Source: Pseudomonadota bacterium (GTDB lineage Bacteria; Pseudomonadota; Gammaproteobacteria; Burkholderiales; Burkholderiaceae_C). From it: DNA of 64,000 nt. Position numbers and translations under genes: made by a program. Below the pieces are notes generated by a model. That model was given only the letters and a program-made list of their open reading frames with translations. It had not been told where the DNA came from and made no database searches. This document shows positions 29,684-40,918 of this stretch, one piece after another. The DNA is taken from contig JADFIG010000001.1 of assembly GCA_022566735.1 (NCBI GenBank), forward strand, positions 496,001 to 560,000, given 5' to 3'. Within the stretch, counting starts at the first letter, position 1, and each line of letters opens with the position of its first letter.

Positions 29684-32485
29684 GCCCAGGACGTCGAGCC
29701 CGCCGGGCAGGGTGTCGCCCGGTCCGGGGTGGGCGTGGTCGCGCAGCGCGTCCAGGAACTGGCTCAGGCAGGCCGAGAGCTCGTCGGCGCTGGCCTGGCT
29801 GCCCGGGAGTTGCTGGCGCGCCTGGTCCTGGGTGGCCGCGCCCAGGCGTGCCAGGTTGGGCGCGCGCAGGTTGAGGGCGGTGCCCTTGATTTCGTGGGCG
29901 ATCTTGGCCAGGGCGGCGATGTCACCCAGGGCGCGGGCGCGGTCCAGCTCGGCGAGCACACCGGGCAATGACTGCAGCGCCACGTCGACCAGGCGGTCGA
30001 ACAGGGCGGTTTGTCCCTGGAAATGGCGACGCATGGCGTCCCAGTCGGAGTCCGGCTCGGGCAGTGTCCCTGGCATGGTGTGTGTCTGTGTGTCGTTCTC
30101 GGTGTCGGCCGGCCGGCGGGAGTGCCGGCGGATGACTTCGACGAGTGTATCCAGCAGATAGGGCTTGGTCACGTACTCGCGCATGCCGACGTCCTCGGCC
30201 TGCTGCCGCGCCTGGCTGAAGGCATGGGCGGTCAGACCGACGATGGGCAGCTGCGGGTCCAGGCGCAGCAACTCGCGGGTGGCCTCGTAGCCATCCATCA
30301 CGGGCATCTGGATGTCGCACAGCACGATGTCGATGGCGTCGGTGCCCAGCTTGCGGGCCAGTGCGACGGCCTGGGCGCCGTCGAAGGCGAACTGCACCTG
30401 GGCGCCTTCGCCTTCGAGCATCTCGGCCAGGATGAGGCGGTTCACCGGGTTGTCCTCGGCGGCCAGGATGCGCAGGCCGGGCAGCCTGTGGCGGGTCGAG
30501 CCCTTGCTGCGGGTCGGCGGGTGCTGCAAGGCGTTGAGCAGCCGCAAGGGGCTGAGCGGGCCGGCCACGATGGCCGCGTGCTCGTGCAGCCGCACGCCGG
30601 AGGGGCACAGCGGGGTGGACGGCGCCACGCGCACCGAGATGAGCACGTGCCGTCCCTCGTCGAGCCAGCGGTTGATGCGGTCGGTGTCGAGGTGGGGCAA
30701 GAGCAGTTCGTGGACGACCAGCACGTCCCCGGGGCCCAGGCGGGCGGGCAGGGCGTCCGAGGTCTGCGAGGGACAGTGGCGGGCGGCCAGGGACTGCTGC
30801 AGCCGGGCCTGCCTGGCCGGCGGAAAGCCGATCAGCCACACCTTGCCCAGGCTGCGGAAGTCCGCGGACTCGGCCTGGTTCAGCGGCACATGCACCGTGA
30901 AGCAGCTGCCTTGCCCAGGCGTGCTGCGCACGTCGATGCGCCCGTGCATGAGTTGCGCCAGGCGTTTGCAGATGGCCAGGCCCAGGCCCGTGCCGCCCTG
31001 GCGTCGCGCACCGCCGGTGGCTTGCACGAAGGGCTGGAAGAGCTGTCCGATCTGGCGCGGATCGATGCCGATGCCGGTGTCGCGCACCTCGACCACGAGT
31101 TCGCCGTCCAGGAAGTCCAGGCAGATGCAGACCTCGCCTTGTTCGGTGAACTTGATGGCATTGGCCACCAGGTTCACCAGGATCTGCGCCAGCCGGGTGG
31201 CGTCGCCCACCGCGCCCTGGGGCACCCGCGGGCTTTCCGTCAGCAGCAGGTGCAGGCCCTTGGCTTCGGCCCGCAGGGCGGTCATGGCCACGACGTGTTC
31301 GAGCACCTGAGCGATCCGCATGGGGTTGGCCTGCAGTTGCATTTTGCCGGCTTCGATCTTGGAGAAATCGAGCACGTCGTTGATCAGCTCCAGCAGGTGC
31401 TGGCCCGAGCTCAGGATTTGCTGGAAGGTGCGCGCGCTGGGGGTGCCGGCGGTGTCGCGGGCGCCGATCTGGGCCAGGCCGAACATGGCGTTCAGGGGCG
31501 TGCGCAACTCGTGGCTGATGTTGGCCAGGAACTCCGATTTGGCCTCGCTGGCCGCACGGGCCTGGCGTTCGGCCAGCGTCACCTGGGTGACGTCGAAGAC
31601 CATGACGAGGAAGCCGCGGACCTCGCCATGGTCGATGTCGGGCAGGTAGTGGGTCTCGCTGATGCGCACCTTGCCGGGCTGGCCGGGCACGGGGATGTCG
31701 CGCATGAAGCGCTGGCGTTCGCCGCGCAGGGCCGCGTCCATGAGGGGGCGGTTGAGCGCGTAGAGATCGGGGCCCAGCACATCCCGGACGTGGTGGCCGC
31801 GGATGTCTTCGGCCGAGACGCCGAACCACTCCAGGTAGGAACGGTTGGCGAAGCGGTTGTGCAGGCGCTTGTCCCAGTAGCCGACCAGGCCTGGCACGCC
31901 ATCGAGGATGGTCTGCAGCAGCCTTTGCTGGTCATCGAGGGCCTGGGTGCGCTCGTGCACGCGCTCGGCCAGCGCGTTGTTGAGGTCCTGCAGCGCCTGC
32001 TCGGACCGCTTGCGCTGCGTGATGTCCATCACGATGCCGACGAAGGTCTGGGCCAGCGGGCTCTGAGGCCCGGCAGGTTGGCCGCGGCTGAGGATCCAGC
32101 GCACCGGGCCGAACTGCGGGTTGGTGCGCCATTCGAGCTCGAAGGGCAGGCCCCGGCCGGCGGCCTGCATCGCGCTGCGGGTGGCGCGCTCCCGGTCGTC
32201 GGGATGGACGCTGAGTTGCCAGTTTTCGAAGCTGGGCGTGTGCGTGGTGCGATCGAGGCCGTAGAGGCCCCAGACCTCGTCGGACCAGCGGTTGCGGTGG
32301 CTGGCCACGTCCCACTCCCACAGGCCCGCGCGCGCCGCGCTCAAGGCCAGGGCCATGCCCTGCGCCGACGGCAGCAGCCGTCCGCTCTGGGGGTCTTGCG
32401 CACCTGCTGAGCCCATGCAGCCTCCCGCAAACGGCCAGGCGGCAAGTGCCTGGCCGAGACGTGAAGAACGAGGCCCGATGTCCAC
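29606..32485 (-). CDS. Hybrid sensor histidine kinase (PAS-PAS-HisKA-HATPase-REC-Hpt), soluble
   Basis: A 959-residue multistep phosphorelay kinase without membrane segments. In order: PAS/PAC (about 45-155), a second PAS (about 190-300), HisKA with FLANISHELRTPLNAMFG (His325), HATPase (VANAIKFTEQGEV, EVRDTGIGIDP, GTGLGLAICKRL), a receiver domain (ILAAEDNPVNRLILAEML; DIVLCDIQMPVMDGYEA with the phospho-Asp) and a C-terminal Hpt domain (KIAHEIKGTALNLR, His near 864). GTG 32485 or ATG 32416 could be the start. No response regulator with an output domain is adjacent, so its partner is elsewhere. The C-terminal 26 codons run antisense to ppsR. Confidence 0.92.
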   Translation of the reverse strand: MDIGPRSSRLGQALAAWPFAGGCMGSAGAQDPQSGRLLPSAQGMALALSAARAGLWEWDVASHRNRWSDEVWGLYGLDRTTHTPSFENWQLSVHPDDRERATRSAMQAAGRGLPFELEWRTNPQFGPVRWILSRGQPAGPQSPLAQTFVGIVMDITQRKRSEQALQDLNNALAERVHERTQALDDQQRLLQTILDGVPGLVGYWDKRLHNRFANRSYLEWFGVSAEDIRGHHVRDVLGPDLYALNRPLMDAALRGERQRFMRDIPVPGQPGKVRISETHYLPDIDHGEVRGFLVMVFDVTQVTLAERQARAASEAKSEFLANISHELRTPLNAMFGLAQIGARDTAGTPSARTFQQILSSGQHLLELINDVLDFSKIEAGKMQLQANPMRIAQVLEHVVAMTALRAEAKGLHLLLTESPRVPQGAVGDATRLAQILVNLVANAIKFTEQGEVCICLDFLDGELVVEVRDTGIGIDPRQIGQLFQPFVQATGGARRQGGTGLGLAICKRLAQLMHGRIDVRSTPGQGSCFTVHVPLNQAESADFRSLGKVWLIGFPPARQARLQQSLAARHCPSQTSDALPARLGPGDVLVVHELLLPHLDTDRINRWLDEGRHVLISVRVAPSTPLCPSGVRLHEHAAIVAGPLSPLRLLNALQHPPTRSKGSTRHRLPGLRILAAEDNPVNRLILAEMLEGEGAQVQFAFDGAQAVALARKLGTDAIDIVLCDIQMPVMDGYEATRELLRLDPQLPIVGLTAHAFSQARQQAEDVGMREYVTKPYLLDTLVEVIRRHSRRPADTENDTQTHTMPGTLPEPDSDWDAMRRHFQGQTALFDRLVDVALQSLPGVLAELDRARALGDIAALAKIAHEIKGTALNLRAPNLARLGAATQDQARQQLPGSQASADELSACLSQFLDALRDHAHPGPGDTLPGGLDVLGSVNQPVRPDVAQDGRGDLLNRLVRR

Positions 32486-32620
32486 TCCGCACGGCTGGCG
32501 CCTGGATGGCTGAGCCCGACCGACAACGCAGATCAGTTCAGCACAGGAAATAACCCCTGTACAAGATGAGGATATCTGAAATTCCTGCGGGCGGGCAGTT
32601 TTTCGCGCTTGGCGGCCAGG

Positions 32621-35566
<2,946 letters not shown>

Positions 35567-35650
35567 CAAGGCGGGGGGCAGGCAGGGCGAAGGAGCGGCA
35601 GGTGCGACGGGCTCAGGGCCGCACCCGCGGGGGCTGCGTCAGCGCAGCGC

Positions 35651-36025
35651 TCAGGCGTTCTTCAGCAGGTCGTCGTAGGCGGTCTTGTCCAGCAGGGCAT
35701 CGAGCTCGGCCGGGTTGGACAGCTTGACCTTGAAGAACCAGCCCGTGCCGGTGGGGTCGGTGTTGGCCAGGGCCGGGTCGTCGCGCAGGGCTTCGTTGAC
35801 GGCCACGATCTCGCCGTTGACGGGCATGTAGACGTCGGCGGCGGCCTTGACGGACTCGACCACGCCGGCCACGTCCTTGGCGGCCAGGGTGGCGCCCACG
35901 GCGGGCAGGTCCACGAAGACCACGTCGCCCAGGGCGTCTTGTGCGTGGTGGGTGATGCCGACGGTGGCGGTGCCGTCAGCTTCGATCTGCAGCCATTCGT
36001 GGTCGGGCGTGTACTTGATGGTCAT
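35651..36025 (-). CDS. gcvH: Glycine cleavage system H protein
   Basis: Lipoyl carrier that shuttles the aminomethyl group between P and T proteins. The 124-residue product begins [20 protein letters not shown] and has the lipoylation site [19 protein letters not shown] with Lys60 as the modified residue, then [20 protein letters not shown] 36025 is preceded by AAGGACG. The longer open frame to the left is antisense/other-frame gcvT sequence. Confidence 0.98.
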   Translation of the reverse strand: MTIKYTPDHEWLQIEADGTATVGITHHAQDALGDVVFVDLPAVGATLAAKDVAGVVESVKAAADVYMPVNGEIVAVNEALRDDPALANTDPTGTGWFFKVKLSNPAELDALLDKTAYDDLLKNA

Positions 36026-36114
36026 GGTGAACGTCCTTGGAAAGTTGGGATGCTTGGGATTCGATGGAGCCGAACGGGCGTGATTCTCGCTCAGCGGTCC
36101 GGCGGTTGGGCAGC

Positions 36115-37242
36115 TCAGCCGCGGTGGTAGCGGTTGGGCACGAAGGGCAGGGCGGTGACGGTCATGGCCACGCGCTTGTCGCGCACCAGCGCGAACACCC
36201 CGGTGCCCAGCGCGGCGTGGGCGGCATCGACATAGGCCAGGGCCACGGGCTGGTTGATGCTGGGGCCCAGCGAGCCGCTGGTGACGCGGCCGATGGCCTC
36301 GCCCGCGGCGTTGACCACCTGGGCGCCTTCGCGCACGGGCATGCGCTCGGTGCTGATCAGGCCGACGCGCTTGCGGGACGCGCCACCTTGCGCCAGTTGT
36401 GCGTCGATGACCTCGGCTCCGGGGTAGCCACCGGCACGCGCTCCCCCGGCGCGGCGCACCTTCTGGATCGCCCAGGTCAGCGCGCCCTCCACGGGCGTGG
36501 TCTCGGTGTCGATGTCGTGGCCGTAGAGGCACAGGCCGGCTTCCAGGCGCAGGGTGTCGCGCGCACCCAGGCCGATGGGCTTGACCTCGGGCTGGGCCAG
36601 CAGGGCGCGGGCCAGTTGCTCGGCCTGGGCGGCGGGCACGGAGATCTCGAAGCCGTCTTCGCCGGTGTAGCCGGAGCGGGTCACGAAGCAGTCGATGCCG
36701 TCCAGCGCGAAGTGGCCGCCGGTCATGAACACCAGCTTTTGCACCTCGGGGTTGAGGCGGGCCAGCGCGGTCACGGCCTGAGGGCCTTGCAGGGCCAGCA
36801 GGGCCTGTTCGGGCAGGGGCTGCACGGTGCAGCGGCCGCCGAGGTGCTGTTGCAGGTGGGCGATGTCCTGGGCCTTGCAGGCGGCGTTGACCACGACGAA
36901 GAGGTCATCGGCGCGGCGCGTGACCATCAGGTCGTCGAGGATGCCGCCCTGGGCGTTGGTGAACAAGGCGTAGCGCTGCTTGAAGGGCGCGAGGTCGACG
37001 ATGTCCACCGGCACCAGGGTCTCCAGGGCGGCCGCGGCGTCCGCGCCCTTGAGCAGCACCTGGCCCATGTGCGAGACGTCGAACAGGCCGGCGGCGGCGC
37101 GGGTGTGGCGGTGCTCGGCGAGGATGCCCGTGGCGTACTGCACGGGCATGTCGTAGCCCCCGAAGGGCACCATCTTGGCGCCGAGTTCGATGTGCAGGGC
37201 GTGCAGCGGGGTGGTCAGCAGGGGCGTGGCGTGGTCGGACAT
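36115..37242 (-). CDS. gcvT: Glycine cleavage system T protein (aminomethyltransferase)
   Basis: Transfers the methylene group to tetrahydrofolate and releases ammonia. The 375-residue protein contains [48 protein letters not shown] and [20 protein letters not shown], the tetrahydrofolate-binding hallmarks. It is the first gene of the gcvTHP operon; its 5' leader of about 380 bases carries a tandem glycine riboswitch, so expression rises with glycine. Confidence 0.98.
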   Translation of the reverse strand: MSDHATPLLTTPLHALHIELGAKMVPFGGYDMPVQYATGILAEHRHTRAAAGLFDVSHMGQVLLKGADAAAALETLVPVDIVDLAPFKQRYALFTNAQGGILDDLMVTRRADDLFVVVNAACKAQDIAHLQQHLGGRCTVQPLPEQALLALQGPQAVTALARLNPEVQKLVFMTGGHFALDGIDCFVTRSGYTGEDGFEISVPAAQAEQLARALLAQPEVKPIGLGARDTLRLEAGLCLYGHDIDTETTPVEGALTWAIQKVRRAGGARAGGYPGAEVIDAQLAQGGASRKRVGLISTERMPVREGAQVVNAAGEAIGRVTSGSLGPSINQPVALAYVDAAHAALGTGVFALVRDKRVAMTVTALPFVPNRYHRG

Positions 37243-37360
37243 GGCGATGGCCGGCTCTCAGGCCGGGAGGGCAGGGTGAAGATCGGTTCAGACAGCCTTC
37301 GCGCTCGCGGGCCTGAACCCACGGGGCGTGAAACCTGACGAACTTCCGCTTGCCCTCGCT

Positions 37361-37625
37361 GTCCGCTTTACCTGAGAGATTGGCCCCTCGCCGCGTGTGT
37401 GACGCCGCGTTGGAGGCTTGCCCCTTCGGTGGCCCGGCTCGCGCGGCGGGCTGATGCCGCTGGCGCCTCCAGGCTCTCTCCAGTGAGGATCACGGCCGCT
37501 TGAGCGGCTGTGTTTGCCAGTCCTTTTGCCTGAGCGTTCGGATGGGGTTGAACCGCACCCTGCGCCTTCGGCGGCCGGCCATCGCAGTCCATGGGGACAT
37601 GGTGCGAGCCGACGCTCTCCTGACA
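37361..37625 (-). ncRNA. Tandem glycine riboswitch upstream of gcvTHP
   Basis: Read on the minus strand, two consecutive gcvT-type aptamers are recognisable. The first (about 37625-37513) starts CAGGAGAGCG, has GCCGAAGGCGCAG, and ends ACGCTCAGGCAAAAGGAC. The second (about 37495-37361) starts CTGGAGAGAGCC, has CACCGAAGGGGCAAGCC, and ends AATCTCTCAGGTAAAGCGGAC. These are the conserved glycine-binding segments joined by a short linker. In this family glycine binding turns on the glycine cleavage operon, which is the gene set immediately downstream. Confidence 0.95.
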
Positions 37626-37713
37626 AGCGCGCAGTGTAACGCAGCGAGGCCGCTTCGTGTCAGCTTCGTGACATGGTGTGGGCGAGCGGCCGCGCCCGGG
37701 CCCTTGCACCATG

Positions 37714-37738
37714 AAAAAAGCCACCCGGAGGTGGCTTT
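37714..37738 (-). terminator. Terminator of the TRAP transporter operon
   Basis: Minus-strand stem AAGCCACC-TCCG-GGTGGCTT followed by TTTTT, about 20 bases past the dctM stop codon. Confidence 0.85.
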
Positions 37739-37759
37739 GCAGGGAGGTGAAGGCGCGCC

Positions 37760-39040
37760 TCACTTCATCAGCAGGTTCGGCAGCCACAGCGACAGCGGCG
37801 GGTAGTAGGTCACCAGCACCAGGAAGCCCAGCATGGTCAGCAGCCACGGCCACACGGCCACCGTCAACTCGGTGATGCCCATCTTCGTGATGCCCGAGGC
37901 CACGTACAGGTTCAGGCCCACCGGCGGGTGGCACATGCCGACCTCCATGTTCACCACGATCAGGATGCCGAAGTGCACCGGGTCGATGCCCAGCTTCATG
38001 GCCACCGGGAACAGGATGGGCGCCATGATCAGCACGATGGACGAGGGCTCCATGAAGTTGCCGGCCACCAGCAGCAGGATGTTGACCACCAGCAGGAAGG
38101 CGATCGGCCCCAGGCCCATGCCCACCAGCCAGTCGGCCAGCGCCTGCGGGATGTTCTCGTTGGCCAGCACGAAGCTGAACAGCACCGCGTTGGTGATGAT
38201 GTAGAGCAGCATCGCGCTCATGTTGGCCGAGCCCAGCAGCACGCGCGGCACGTCCTTGATGCGCATGTCCTTGTAGACGAAGACGGCGATGACGAAGGCG
38301 TAGACGGCGCTCATGGCGGCGGCTTCGGTCGGGGTGAACAGGCCGGTGTAGATGCCGCCCATCACGATGACGATGAGCAGCAGGCCCCAGATCGATTCAC
38401 GCAGCGCTTTGAACCGCTGGGCCATCGTGGCCTTGGGCATGCGCGGGTAGCCGAACTTGCGGGCGCGCCACCAGGCCGTGAAGCCCAGCAGGAAGGCCAG
38501 CAGCAGGCCCGGCACCACGCCGGCCATGAACAGCGCGCCCACCGAGGTGTTGGTGGAGACCGAGTACATCACCATCACGATGGACGGCGGGATCAGGATG
38601 CCCAGGGCGCCCGAGGTGGTGATGATGCCGGCGCCGAACTTGTTCGGGAAGCCCGCCTTGACCATGGCCGGCAGCAGGATCGAGCCGATGGCCACCACGG
38701 TGGCCGGCGAGGAGCCCGACACCGCCGCGAACAGCGCACAGGCCATCACCCCGGCCAGCCCCAGGCCACCGTGCCAGTGGCCGACCATGCTGGTGGCGAA
38801 GTTGATCATGCGCTTGGCCACGCCGCCGTGCGTCAGGAAGTTGCCGGCCAGGATGAAGAAGGGGATCGCCATGATCTCGAACTTCTCGATGCCGGTGAAC
38901 AGCTTGAGCGCCACCGACTCGACGGGCACGTCCGTGAACCCGAAGATGAAGGTGAGCACCGTGAGGCCCAGCGAGATGGAGATCGGCATGCCGGTGAGCA
39001 TGAGCACCAGCAGCAGGGTGAAGATGATGATTCCGCTCAT
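37760..39040 (-). CDS. dctM: TRAP transporter large membrane subunit (DctM type)
   Basis: Proton/sodium-coupled permease subunit of a tripartite ATP-independent periplasmic transporter. The 426-residue protein has about 12 hydrophobic segments, with family stretches GMPISISLGLTVLTFIFGF, IPFFILAGNFLTHGG, AAVSGSSPATVVAIGSILLP and ILIPPSIVMVMYSV. dctQ and dctP lie upstream in the same orientation, 11 and 681 bases away respectively by gene start, forming one operon. Substrate is probably a C4-dicarboxylate or similar organic acid, from the subunit type and the adjacent DctS/DctR-like pair. Confidence 0.94.
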   Translation of the reverse strand: MSGIIIFTLLLVLMLTGMPISISLGLTVLTFIFGFTDVPVESVALKLFTGIEKFEIMAIPFFILAGNFLTHGGVAKRMINFATSMVGHWHGGLGLAGVMACALFAAVSGSSPATVVAIGSILLPAMVKAGFPNKFGAGIITTSGALGILIPPSIVMVMYSVSTNTSVGALFMAGVVPGLLLAFLLGFTAWWRARKFGYPRMPKATMAQRFKALRESIWGLLLIVIVMGGIYTGLFTPTEAAAMSAVYAFVIAVFVYKDMRIKDVPRVLLGSANMSAMLLYIITNAVLFSFVLANENIPQALADWLVGMGLGPIAFLLVVNILLLVAGNFMEPSSIVLIMAPILFPVAMKLGIDPVHFGILIVVNMEVGMCHPPVGLNLYVASGITKMGITELTVAVWPWLLTMLGFLVLVTYYPPLSLWLPNLLMK

Positions 39041-39051
39041 GGGGTGTCCTT

Positions 39052-39669
39052 TCAGGCCTTGCCCGCCTGGGGTGCGGCGTCTTGTTCTTCGTCCAGGCCC
39101 TCGACGTGGCCGTGGTCGTGGTGGGGCAATTCACCCGTGCGCAGGAAGTTCCAGGCCACCTGCAGGAAGCGGAAGCACATCAGCGAGGAGCCCAGCGGGA
39201 TCGCCAGGTAGATGACCCAGGTGGGCCACTCCAGGTCGGGCGTGATGGGGCCTTCGATCAAGGCGCTCACGTCCAGACCGAGGGCGTGGTGGAAGGCGTA
39301 GTCCGCGCCGTTGTGCCACACGAAGCGCGCGCCCATGGTGGCGATGGCGCCGGTGAACAGCGCACCTGCCAGCAGGCCGAACAGCACGAACTTCTTGCGG
39401 TTGTGCGGCGCCAGCTGGTTGATGAGCACGTCCACGCCGACGTGGATGCCGGTGCGCACGCCATAGGCCGCGCCGAATTTGGCCATCCAGACGAACAGGT
39501 AGATGGTGGCTTCCTGGGCCCAGGCGAGGTCCAGGCTCAGCAGCCAGTTCTGCAGGGGGGTGTCGAAGCCGACCAGGTAGCGGTGCAGCACCGAGACGAA
39601 GATGATGAGGGTGGCCGCGCCCATGAAGGACGCGATCAGCCACTCTTCCAGGTGATCGAGCCATTTCAT
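39052..39669 (-). CDS. dctQ: TRAP transporter small membrane subunit (DctQ type)
   Basis: Four-helix membrane subunit that associates with DctM. The 205-residue protein has hydrophobic segments at about 12-30 (IASFMGAATLIIFVSVLHRY), 47-65, 95-112 and 145-165, plus the conserved WAQEATIYLFVWMAKFGAAY. The C-terminal tail is unusually charged and His/Asp-rich (HHDHGHVEGLDEEQD). ATG 39669 has an AAGGAGAG site; the longer frame upstream is not coding-like. Confidence 0.93.
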   Translation of the reverse strand: MKWLDHLEEWLIASFMGAATLIIFVSVLHRYLVGFDTPLQNWLLSLDLAWAQEATIYLFVWMAKFGAAYGVRTGIHVGVDVLINQLAPHNRKKFVLFGLLAGALFTGAIATMGARFVWHNGADYAFHHALGLDVSALIEGPITPDLEWPTWVIYLAIPLGSSLMCFRFLQVAWNFLRTGELPHHDHGHVEGLDEEQDAAPQAGKA

Positions 39670-39739
39670 GGGGCTCTCCTTGGATGAGGTGGGAGGAAGT
39701 GAGCGAAGGCCCACGGCAGGGCGTGGGCGGGCGGTGCCG

Positions 39740-40780
39740 TCACATCTTGGTGGGGTCGAAGCTCGTGACCTTGTAGATTTCGTCCAGCGTTTCCTGGCCG
39801 ATGCGCGAGGACATCTGCTTGTGCACCGGCACCATGGCCTTCTTGAGCAGGAAGCGCTCACCGATGGTGGGCTTGTAGATCACGGTCTTGCCCGAGGCCT
39901 TGACCTTCTCCAGCGCGTCCTCGTTGTCCTTCTTGGCCACGTCGTTGGCGACCTGGGTGGACTCGGCCATGGCCTTGGTCAGCGCGGCGCGGATGTCGGC
40001 GGGCAGGCCGTCCCAGAACTTCTTGTTGACCACCACCGCGTAGCCCAGGTAGCCGTGGTTGGTGATGCTCAGGTGCTTCTGCACCTCGTGCATCTTCTGG
40101 GTGTAGAGGTTGGAGGGCGGGTTCTCGGTGCCATCGACCACGCCGGTCTGCAGGGCCTGGTAGGTTTCGGAGAAGGCCAGCACCTGGGGCAGGGCGCCGA
40201 CCGAGCGCATCTGGGCGTCCAGCACCTTGGAGGACTGGATGCGCATCTTCAGGCCCTTGTAGTCCTCAGGCGTTTTCAGCGGCTTGTTGGCCGACATCAC
40301 CTTGAAGCCGTTGTCCCAGAAGGCCAGGCCGGTGATGCCGCGCGACTCCAGCTTCTTGAGCAGCTTGGCGCCCACGGCCCCTTGCGTGACGGCGTGCAGG
40401 TCGGTGTAGTCGTCGAAGATGAAGGGCAGATCGAAGGCCTCGAACTCCTTCACGCCCAGCGGCGCGAACTTGGACAGCGAGGGCGCCAGCATCTGCACGG
40501 AGCCCAGCTGCAGGGCTTCCATCTCTTCCTTGTCCTTGTAGAGCTGGCTGTTGGGGTAGACCTCGACCTTGACCTTGCCCTTGGTGAGTTCGCCGGCGCG
40601 CTTGGCGAAGAACTCGGCGGCCTTGCCCTTGGGCGTGTCGATGGCCACCACGTGGCTGAACTTGATCACGATGGGGCTCTGGGCAAAGGCGGCCGGTGCC
40701 AGCGCCAGCGTGGCGACGGCGGTGGCCGTGAGGGCCAGCAGGTTGCGGCGAACGGAACGGGGGCTCTGCGTGAAGGACAT
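39740..40780 (-). CDS. dctP: TRAP transporter solute-binding protein (DctP type)
   Basis: Periplasmic receptor that delivers the ligand to DctQM. The 346-residue precursor has a signal peptide with a twin-arginine pair (SVRRNLLALTATAVATLALA, cleavage near AFAQS) followed by the family core: VIKFSHVVAIDTPKGKAAEF, QTGVVDGTENPPSNLYTQ and QKHLSITNHGYLGYAVVVNK. The conserved arginine that binds the ligand carboxylate lies in GLKMRIQSSKVLDAQ. Whether export is Sec or Tat is undecided because the RR motif is imperfect. Confidence 0.94.
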   Translation of the reverse strand: MSFTQSPRSVRRNLLALTATAVATLALAPAAFAQSPIVIKFSHVVAIDTPKGKAAEFFAKRAGELTKGKVKVEVYPNSQLYKDKEEMEALQLGSVQMLAPSLSKFAPLGVKEFEAFDLPFIFDDYTDLHAVTQGAVGAKLLKKLESRGITGLAFWDNGFKVMSANKPLKTPEDYKGLKMRIQSSKVLDAQMRSVGALPQVLAFSETYQALQTGVVDGTENPPSNLYTQKMHEVQKHLSITNHGYLGYAVVVNKKFWDGLPADIRAALTKAMAESTQVANDVAKKDNEDALEKVKASGKTVIYKPTIGERFLLKKAMVPVHKQMSSRIGQETLDEIYKVTSFDPTKM

Positions 40781-40842
40781 GGGACGGTCTCCGTTGTGTG
40801 GGGATGTGAAGATTCTTTGCCGGGGCCGGCCTGTGGGGCCAT

Positions 40843-40856
40843 TGTGGGGATCCACA
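40843..40856. promoter_or_regulatory. Candidate operator: inverted repeat in the dctP-dctS divergent region
   Basis: TGTGG-GGAT-CCACA, a 5-bp inverted repeat with a 4-base centre, sits midway in the 138-base region between divergently transcribed dctP and the sensor kinase gene. It could bind the LuxR/FixJ-type regulator encoded next door. Short and unproven. Confidence 0.3.
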
Positions 40857-40918
40857 TTCCGCGCGCTGGAAGGCCCTGGGGTGCAGCGATCGGCCTACAC
40901 TGAAACGGCTTCGGCCGC

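Noticed and set aside
40781..40918. Sigma-54 promoter for the TRAP operon, as for many dicarboxylate transporters
   Set aside because: No GG-N10-GC element with the proper flanking bases was convincing, and the regulator is of the FixJ/LuxR type rather than an NtrC-type activator.
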